NCBI GenBank assembly: GCA_030592465.1
Contig: JAUVJB010000076.1
Coordinates: 1 to 12,079, forward strand
Direction: 5' to 3'
DNA from: Bacteroidota bacterium
GTDB taxonomy: Bacteria > Bacteroidota > Bacteroidia > Bacteroidales > B39-G9
Length of the DNA: 12,079 nucleotides
The notes below the pieces were generated by a model, which made no database searches, was not told where the DNA came from, and saw nothing but the letters and a program-made list of their open reading frames with translations. Both the position numbers and the translations under genes were made by a program. Below are positions 7,683 to 12,079 of the stretch, piece by piece; the first letter of the stretch is position 1, and every line of letters starts with the position of its first letter.

Positions 7683-7812
7683 TAATACAGGTTCATAACA
7701 AATAACTATGTTGGCAGGTTTATAGACGAATAGAATTTTTTAATTTGAAAAGATTAAGCAGTAACAAAATATTACAGACGAAAGCGGTTACTTGTCATAG
7801 CCCTGTCCATTA
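7683..7812. repeat. 130-bp imperfect hairpin resembling an integron attC site
   Basis: The outer arms are TAATACAGG (7683-7691) and CCTGTCCATTA (7802-7812). They pair fully except for two extra C bases (7807-7808) in the right arm. The inner arms ATAACAAATAAC (7695-7706) and GTTACTTGTCAT (7787-7798) pair at 10 of 12 positions. Each side has a 3-base gap between outer and inner arms. Two box pairs, unpaired extra bases and a central variable loop are the layout of an attC recombination site, but the terminal GTTRRRY core is degenerate here (CATTAGA). It begins 20 bases after the glycosylase stop and ends 17 bases before the ade start. Confidence 0.5.
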
Positions 7813-7829
7813 GAAAAAAAGAAGAAAAA

Positions 7830-9470
7830 ATGAAAAAAGAAAATTTTGAAATTTCAGGAACAATTGCCGATGTAGTAAACAAAATATTTTACAAAGGTAT
7901 TATTAAAGTTAGAGGCAATAAAATAATTGATATTGTTAAGAGTGATGATGTTGAAAACCGGATTATTTTGCCCGGATTGATTGATTCGCACATTCATATT
8001 GAAAGTTCAATGCTTGTGCCGAGCGAATTTGCTAAGGTTGCAGTATTGCACGGTACTGTTGCAACTGTTTCTGACCCCCATGAAATAGCCAATGTACTTG
8101 GTGTTAAAGGTGTTGATTTTATGATTGAAAATAGTAAAACTGTGCCGTTTAAGTTTTTCTTTGGTGCTCCGTCATGTGTTCCTGCAACAAGTTTTGAAAC
8201 ATCAGGCTTTGAACTGAATAGTAACGACATTGAAAAATTGTTGAAATGCGATGATATATATTATTTATCGGAAATGATGAATTTCCCGGGTGTTATATAT
8301 GATGATACAGAGGTTGTTAAAAAACTTAACTTAAGTAAAAAGTTTAATAAACCTATTGATGGTCATGCTCCGGGTTTATCAGGAGAAGATTTGAAAAAAT
8401 ATGTCGATGCCGGCATTTCTACCGATCATGAATGCTCTACAATAGAAGAGGCTCTTGAAAAAATTAATCGTGGCATGAAAATACAGATACGGCAGGGAAG
8501 TGCTGCTAAAAATTTTAATGCTTTGTGCCAATTAATCGACACTCATCCCAATAAAGTAATGTTTTGCTCTGACGATTTGCACCCTGATAATTTAATTGAC
8601 GGACATATCAATAAATTAATTAAAAAAGCACAAACAAATGGTTTCGATTTTTTTAATATTTTACGTGCCGCTACTTATAATCCTGTTAAACATTATGGTT
8701 TAAATGTTGGTTTGTTACAAGTTAACGATTATGCCGATTTTATAGTTGTTGATGATTTGGAAAATTTTAATGTTTTAAAAACGTTTATCAACGGACAATT
8801 AGTTGCCGAAAACCAAAAAGTTTTATTTGAAACAAAACCTTGTGAGATAATTAATAATTTTTCATTGCAAAAAATAAACAAAAACGATTTGCTTGTAAAA
8901 GCTGTTATTGATAAAAACATTAATGTTATTCAGGCGTTTAATGGAGAGTTATTTACTAAAAGGATTCTAATAAAACCTAAAACTGAAAATAATTATGTTG
9001 TTTCGGATATTGATAACGACATATTAAAAATTGTTGTGGTAAACAGATATAATGGAACAGCAAAGCCGGTTGTTGGCTTTATCAAAGGTTTTGGATTAAA
9101 AATGGGTGCTATTGCAAGTAGCATTGCTCACGATAGTCATAATGTAATTTGTGTTGGCACCAACGACACTGATATTTTAAATGCTATTACTAAAGTGATT
9201 GAAAATAAAGGAGGTATAGCTGCTTGTGATAATAATAATTTTTATGATTTACCACTTCCAATTGCCGGACTTATGTCGAACAATACGGGTGAAGATGTTG
9301 CAAGTCAATACAAGTTAATTAATGACAAAGCAACTGAATATGGTTCCATGTTTTCCGCACCATTTATGACTTTAGCATTTATGGCTCTTCTTGTAATTCC
9401 TGAGTTGAAAATTGGAGATAAGGGTTTGTTTGATGTTACCAAATTTCAATTGACATCGTTATTTCAATAA
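7830..9470 (+). CDS. ade: Adenine deaminase (AdeC type)
   Basis: A 546-residue amidohydrolase-superfamily enzyme that converts adenine to hypoxanthine and ammonia in purine salvage; it is cytoplasmic. PGLIDSHIHIESS at 48-60 holds the metal-binding His-X-His (54, 56). SDPHE at 81-85, GHAPGLSG at 178-185, STDHE at 197-201 and CSDDLHP at 246-252 supply the other metal and catalytic residues. The C-terminal domain carries VGTNDTDILNA and GGIAACDNN, typical of the Ade family and absent from other amidohydrolases. The length is usual. ATG at 7830 follows the purine-rich run gaagaaaaa. It stands alone on the plus strand, with convergent xth downstream. It is separated from the upstream glycosylase gene by the attC-like hairpin, so independent expression is likely. 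Confidence 0.96.
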   Translation: MKKENFEISGTIADVVNKIFYKGIIKVRGNKIIDIVKSDDVENRIILPGLIDSHIHIESSMLVPSEFAKVAVLHGTVATVSDPHEIANVLGVKGVDFMIENSKTVPFKFFFGAPSCVPATSFETSGFELNSNDIEKLLKCDDIYYLSEMMNFPGVIYDDTEVVKKLNLSKKFNKPIDGHAPGLSGEDLKKYVDAGISTDHECSTIEEALEKINRGMKIQIRQGSAAKNFNALCQLIDTHPNKVMFCSDDLHPDNLIDGHINKLIKKAQTNGFDFFNILRAATYNPVKHYGLNVGLLQVNDYADFIVVDDLENFNVLKTFINGQLVAENQKVLFETKPCEIINNFSLQKINKNDLLVKAVIDKNINVIQAFNGELFTKRILIKPKTENNYVVSDIDNDILKIVVVNRYNGTAKPVVGFIKGFGLKMGAIASSIAHDSHNVICVGTNDTDILNAITKVIENKGGIAACDNNNFYDLPLPIAGLMSNNTGEDVASQYKLINDKATEYGSMFSAPFMTLAFMALLVIPELKIGDKGLFDVTKFQLTSLFQ

Positions 9471-9555
9471 TTTTTTTAAAGAGGTTTCAAATTTAATAAT
9501 TTTATTGCCCGTGGAACCGGTAATAAGAATTAGACCTAATAAGTTTTAAAGAAGG

Positions 9556-9588
9556 AGACCTGCCAGATTTTAGAAATCTGGCAGGTCT
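9556..9588. repeat. Perfect 15-bp hairpin with 3-base loop
   Basis: Arms AGACCTGCCAGATTT (9556-9570) and AAATCTGGCAGGTCT (9574-9588) are exact reverse complements around the loop TAG. It sits between convergent ade and xth, 85 bases after the ade stop. It lacks a T-run on the plus side, so a dispersed palindromic repeat is likelier than a classical terminator. CTGGCAGG recurs in the hairpin at 11875-11901. Confidence 0.85.
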
Positions 9589-9637
9589 GGGTTGATAACA
9601 GACTGAAGGGCTGAAACAAAAAAATAAAATGAGTTAT

Positions 9638-9666
9638 GCGGGCTTCGACAACATGTCGATGCCTGC
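9638..9666 (-). terminator. Probable terminator of the exonuclease III gene
   Basis: A 13-bp stem with one T/T mismatch and one G/T wobble has arms 9638-9650 and 9654-9666 around the loop ACA. It starts 24 bases beyond the xth stop. Read on the minus strand it is followed within about 7 bases by a T-rich run (complement of 9617-9630). That is consistent with intrinsic termination, although many Bacteroidota lack strict hairpin-plus-T terminators. Confidence 0.55.
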
Positions 9667-9689
9667 TGCGGTTTTCTTGCAAATACTAA

Positions 9690-10457
9690 TTAAAAATCCA
9701 GTTCAACCACAACAGGGCAATGGTCAGAGTGTTTTACCTCATGTAAAATATATGCTGCATGTATTTTATCTTCTAACGAATTTGTTATAATGTGATAATC
9801 AATTCTCCAACCTTTATTTTTTGCTCTTGAGCCAGCTCTGTAACTCCACCAACTATAATTGTGAGGAGCGTTATTGAATTTTCTAAAGCTGTCAATATAA
9901 CCGTCATCAATAAAATTCTGAAACCATTCACGCTCTTCGGGTAAAAAGCCTGATGTTTTTTGTTGCTTTTCAGGATTATGAATATCTATCCATAACCGGC
10001 AAATATTAAAATCACCGGAAACAATAAAATTCGGTCTTTTTTTTCTAAATTCATTTAAGTAATTTTGAAAATCAAACAACCATTCCATTTTATAATCTTG
10101 ACGAATACCGCCTGCTGTTCCCGATGGGAAATAGGCACTAAAAATGCTTATGTCTCCAAAGTCAACGCGAATTACACGACCCTCATTATCATATTTTGGG
10201 GTTTTTATTCCATATACAACATTATCAGGCACTTGTTTGCTTAATATGGCAACACCGCTATATCCTTTTTTTTGGGCAGAATAACAATAACAGTTATAGC
10301 CCAAGCCACTAAACAGATGACTGTCAATCTGTTCGGGCTGTGCTTTGGTTTCCTGAATACATATTACGTCCGGGTTTTCTTGTTCAAGCCATTGAGCAAA
10401 ACCTTTATTTATTGCCGCTCTTATTCCATTTACATTATATGATATTATTTTGTTCAT
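9690..10457 (-). CDS. xth: Exodeoxyribonuclease III / AP endonuclease
   Basis: A 255-residue ExoIII-family enzyme that incises abasic sites and removes 3' blocking groups in base excision repair; Mg-dependent and cytoplasmic. All catalytic landmarks are present: Asn8 in SYNVNGIRA, Glu36 in CIQETKA, Tyr109 in SAYFPSG, Asp149 and Asn151 in SGDFNI, Asp220 in WRIDY, and Asp245 with His246 in HSDHCPVV. The length is typical of the bacterial ExoA/Xth branch. ATG at 10457 begins directly at the first beta strand, as in the family. It is convergent with ade and divergent from rdgB. A possible Bacteroidota promoter lies about 75 bases upstream, and a hairpin terminator lies just past the stop. It could process the abasic products made by the nearby glycosylase, but that link is inferred. 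Confidence 0.96.
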   Translation of the reverse strand: MNKIISYNVNGIRAAINKGFAQWLEQENPDVICIQETKAQPEQIDSHLFSGLGYNCYCYSAQKKGYSGVAILSKQVPDNVVYGIKTPKYDNEGRVIRVDFGDISIFSAYFPSGTAGGIRQDYKMEWLFDFQNYLNEFRKKRPNFIVSGDFNICRLWIDIHNPEKQQKTSGFLPEEREWFQNFIDDGYIDSFRKFNNAPHNYSWWSYRAGSRAKNKGWRIDYHIITNSLEDKIHAAYILHEVKHSDHCPVVVELDF

Positions 10458-10530
10458 GTTTTTTTGTAATTAATTGATGTTTAGGGTTTTATGCCATTTG
10501 TTTTGTTTGTTTATTGTTTTTTATAAACTG

Positions 10531-10562
10531 CAAAGATGTTTAATGCGATGTTATGTTTGCAA
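10531..10562 (-). promoter_or_regulatory. Putative Bacteroidota-type promoter for xth
   Basis: On the minus strand CATCTTTG (10538-10531) differs by one base from the Bacteroidota -7 element TAnnTTTG. TTG (10562-10560) lies 21 bases upstream as a -33 candidate. The leader before the xth ATG would be about 65-70 bases. Confidence 0.45.
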
Positions 10563-10737
10563 CAACTCATTTTTATCTTTTGTGAAATATAATTATTTTA
10601 TTTTAATTTTGATATTTATAATTAGAAATTTTTAAGCGTTTGATTTACAAAAAACAAAATTATTGCTTAAATTGTTACTAATCAGTTTATATAAATAACC
10701 AGTAATTCTGTTAAACGAAATAATTGAATAGTTTTGC

Positions 10738-10768
10738 CACAGATTCACAGATTTTATTAACACTGATT
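10738..10768. repeat. CACAGATT short tandem/dispersed repeat
   Basis: CACAGATT occurs twice in direct succession (10738-10745, 10746-10753), with a variant CACTGATT at 10761-10768. The reverse strand reads as the AATCTGTG-type spacer phrase that I recall as common in intergenic DNA of many bacteria. No function is visible. Confidence 0.6.
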
Positions 10769-10831
10769 AGTTACCTTAAATTTAATTTTTTATTTCATAC
10801 AATTAGTTCGAAGGGCTAAAACAACAATAAA

Positions 10832-10880
10832 CGTGAGTTTCTACTCGTGGAATATAAGCTCACGAATACTACAACCACGA
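10832..10880. repeat. Interleaved inverted-repeat element
   Basis: Four 6-base boxes lie in the order a, b, a', b': CGTGAG (10832-10837), TCGTGG (10845-10850), CTCACG (10859-10864), CCACGA (10875-10880). Boxes a/a' and b/b' are exact complements, so the single strand could form crossed pairs. It lies just after the phrase GAAGGGCTAAAACAA, a variant of which occurs near 9605. This looks like a dispersed palindromic repeat. Confidence 0.5.
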
Positions 10881-10922
10881 ATGGGATTGAAATAATATTT
10901 GTTGGATAGTGCGAATTTTAGA

Positions 10923-10957
10923 AACCTTTTTCCAAAGGTTCAAACTTTGGAAAAGTT
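10923..10957. repeat. 35-bp double palindrome, CTTTGG type
   Basis: The first palindrome, AACCTTTTTCCAAAGGTT (10923-10940), has 7-bp arms and a 4-base loop. The second, AACTTTGGAAAAGTT (10943-10957), has 6-bp arms and a 3-base loop. The two halves are also inverted relative to each other (CCAAAG against CTTTGG). This is the same architecture as copies A and B but with a different base sequence. Confidence 0.75.
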
Positions 10958-11088
10958 AGATGTTCTCAGTTGAGTGTAGCTTGTAGCTACATGCTTTTAT
11001 CGCAAGTTGTTTTTAAAAGTCGTCAAAAAATAATCATAAAAATTTTTCATATTGACCTGATAACCCGAAAAAAATTCCCATTTTTGCC

Positions 11089-11096
11089 TTTCAATT
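11089..11096 (+). promoter_or_regulatory. Possible -7 promoter element for rdgB
   Basis: CATTTTTG is one base from TAnnTTTG and lies 16 bases before the rdgB ATG, which would give a very short leader. The nearest TTG (in TTGACC) is 24 bases upstream, slightly beyond the usual spacing. Confidence 0.35.
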
Positions 11097-11112
11097 AAAT
11101 AATACCATTGAT

Positions 11113-11694
11113 ATGAAACTTGTATTTGTAACAAACAATCCACACAAAATAAAAGAATTACAATCAATTTTAGGAAATAGTTTCAACATTTTAAGCCTGA
11201 AAGATATAAACTGCTTTGAAGAAATTCCTGAAAACAGCGACACATTAGAAGGCAATGCGTCAGAAAAATCTTTGTACGTTTATAATAAATACAAAATAAA
11301 TTGTTTTGCTGATGACACAGGTCTTGAAATTGAGGCATTAAACGGCAAACCCGGAGTTTACTCGGCAAGATACGCAGGAGAGGATAAAAACTCTGTGGCT
11401 AATATGCAAAAAGTCTTAAATGAAATGAAAGGAATTAATAATCGCAAGGCTTTTTTTCGAACAGTAATATCACTTATTATTAAAGGAAAAGAAACGCAAT
11501 TTGAAGGAATTGTACATGGTAAAATCATAAAAATACCACGTGGCAAAAGTGGTTTTGGTTATGACCCTATATTTCAACCGGAAGGATTCTCAACAACTTT
11601 TGCAGAAATGGATTTATCTGTAAAAAATAAAATAAGCCATAGAGGTAAAGCTGTAAATAAATTAGTTCAATTTTTGATTAATAATGAGTTGTGA
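11113..11694 (+). CDS. rdgB: RdgB/HAM1 family non-canonical purine NTP pyrophosphatase
   Basis: A 193-residue enzyme that hydrolyses dITP, ITP and XTP to the monophosphate plus pyrophosphate, keeping deaminated purines out of DNA and RNA. The nucleotide-binding start TNNPHK is at 7-12. TLEGNASEKS at 44-53 and FADDTGLEI at 65-73 contain the acidic metal and base residues (Asp67, Asp68). GVYSARYAG at 81-89, SGFGYDPIF at 146-154 and SHRGKA at 175-180 complete the family signature. The length is normal and no key residue is missing. ATG at 11113 precedes the conserved first strand by only two residues, so a later start is excluded. It is convergent with the partial glycosyltransferase gene on its right and likely monocistronic. 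Confidence 0.96.
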   Translation: MKLVFVTNNPHKIKELQSILGNSFNILSLKDINCFEEIPENSDTLEGNASEKSLYVYNKYKINCFADDTGLEIEALNGKPGVYSARYAGEDKNSVANMQKVLNEMKGINNRKAFFRTVISLIIKGKETQFEGIVHGKIIKIPRGKSGFGYDPIFQPEGFSTTFAEMDLSVKNKISHRGKAVNKLVQFLINNEL

Positions 11695-11708
11695 AGCATC
11701 TCTCGGAT

Positions 11709-11852
11709 GTTGCTCGTTTGTAATGAGTGCTTGTTTAACTGTTTTTTTGATGTGTTTTTAAAGTTCCATAATGTTTCCGGCAAGTTTTAATTATTATCAA
11801 TCGTTATAAAAAACATTGTTGTAGGCACTCGTTACAACGCCAGCCGGGCAAC
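11709..11852. repeat. 144-bp region bounded by imperfect terminal inverted repeats
   Basis: The left arm (11709-11732) begins GTTGCTCG and continues TTTGTAATGAGTGCTT. The right arm (11823-11852), read on the minus strand, begins GTTGCCCGG and contains GTTGTAACGAGTGCCT. The arms match at both ends with a small gap between the blocks. The AT-rich interior has no ORF. It could be a small non-autonomous mobile element or a decayed one. Confidence 0.5.
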
Positions 11853-11874
11853 TATATTTACTAAAAATTTAACT

Positions 11875-11901
11875 CTGTCAGGTGCTTTCGCACTCTGGCA
11901 G
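11875..11901. terminator. Hairpin between convergent rdgB and glycosyltransferase genes
   Basis: CTGTCAG (11875-11881) pairs with CTGGCAG (11895-11901), including one T/G wobble. GTGC (11882-11885) pairs with GCAC (11890-11893) around the loop TTTC, with one bulged T at 11894. It is immediately followed by TTTTCAAAATCTTGAA (11903-11918), a half copy of the 4429-4461 element. It could end transcription from either side or simply be a dispersed repeat. Confidence 0.5.
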
Positions 11902-11920
11902 GTTTTCAAAATCTTGAAAG

Positions 11921-12079
11921 TCAAAATAATTTATTAACTAATTCTACTATCCTATCCTCATCAATATTGTTCATACATTTAAAATGTTTTTTCGGGCATT
12001 TATCATAGCCGATTTTTGAACAAGGACGACAGTTTAAATTTTCAACTTGAATTATTTGAGATTGTTCATCGGGAAAATA
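11921..12079 (-). CDS. Glycosyltransferase family 9 (heptosyltransferase-like), C-terminal fragment
   Basis: Only the last 52 residues are inside the window; the gene runs off the right edge and its stop is TGA at 11923-11921. The tail contains CRPCSKIGYDKCP, then HFKCM, then an acidic helix ending ELVNKLF. I recall this cysteine-rich tail from Bacteroidota proteins annotated as ADP-heptose:LPS heptosyltransferases, so a role in lipopolysaccharide core or surface glycan assembly is likely but rests on a short segment. The catalytic domain is not visible. The fragment is too short to appear as a long open frame, but its composition and exact motif support it as real. Confidence 0.72.
   Translation of the reverse strand, partial: YFPDEQSQIIQVENLNCRPCSKIGYDKCPKKHFKCMNNIDEDRIVELVNKLF

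Larger units (their letters stand above)
10458..11112. other. Noncoding region between divergent xth and rdgB
   Basis: A 655-base stretch with no supported gene. From left to right it holds a probable xth promoter, an ATT/TTA-rich run, a CACAGATT tandem repeat (10738-10768), the phrase GAAGGGCTAAAACAA near 10810 (also near 9605 with one change), an interleaved pairing element (10832-10880), a double palindrome (10923-10957), the small hairpin TGTAGC/GCTACA (10975-10991), and a possible rdgB promoter. Confidence 0.65.

Noticed and set aside
9511..9517. GTGGAAC half of a parS palindrome
   Set aside because: The other half is missing.
9556..9588. Classical intrinsic terminator for ade
   Set aside because: A strong hairpin but no T-run follows on the plus strand; kept as a repeat.
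11536..11543. CCACGTGG core inside rdgB as a third parS site
   Set aside because: Only the 8-base core matches; the outer TGTT/AACA bases are absent.

Overview
The window looks like a piece of chromosome from a member of the Bacteroidota. It is strongly AT-rich. It carries the gene run DUF4175 protein, RsbW-type ATPase, ybeY, mnmG, which I recall as characteristic of that phylum. The YbeY has the Bacteroidota-style HGVLH...D motif, and the glycosyltransferase fragment at the right edge ends in the CRPCSKIGYDKCP-type tail I associate with Bacteroidota family 9 enzymes. Genus and species cannot be read from the sequence.

Layout. 1-72: an 8-bp tandem repeat array. 98-4229: a tight three-gene operon (large DUF4175 membrane protein, small histidine-kinase-fold ATPase, YbeY RNase). 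4230-4515: a spacer with a 33-bp double palindrome. 4516-6390: mnmG (tRNA U34 modification). 6391-6909: a noncoding stretch that opens with two perfect 16-bp ParB/parS-type palindromes, the first touching the mnmG stop codon. 6910-7662: an HhH-GPD DNA glycosylase with both catalytic residues of the Ogg2/AGOG type, followed at 7683-7812 by a 130-bp imperfect hairpin that recalls an integron attC site. 7830-9470: adenine deaminase. 9471-9689: a spacer with a perfect 15-bp hairpin and a probable terminator. 9690-10457 (minus): exonuclease III family AP endonuclease. 10458-11112: a noncoding stretch with a probable promoter and several repeats. 11113-11694: RdgB/HAM1 pyrophosphatase. 11695-11920: a repeat-filled spacer. 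11921-12079 (minus): the C-terminus of a family 9 glycosyltransferase.

How the genes relate. The left half is translation and RNA maintenance (YbeY, MnmG) with two poorly understood conserved companions. The right half is biased to purine salvage and DNA/nucleotide repair: a base-excision glycosylase, adenine deaminase, an AP endonuclease, and an enzyme that removes deaminated purine triphosphates. These stand as separate transcription units, so any functional link is only suggestive. No insertion sequence, transposase gene, CRISPR array, tRNA or rRNA was found. The points most worth following are the parS pair beside mnmG, the attC-like structure behind a gene with different codon use, and the family of double-palindrome repeats in nearly every spacer.
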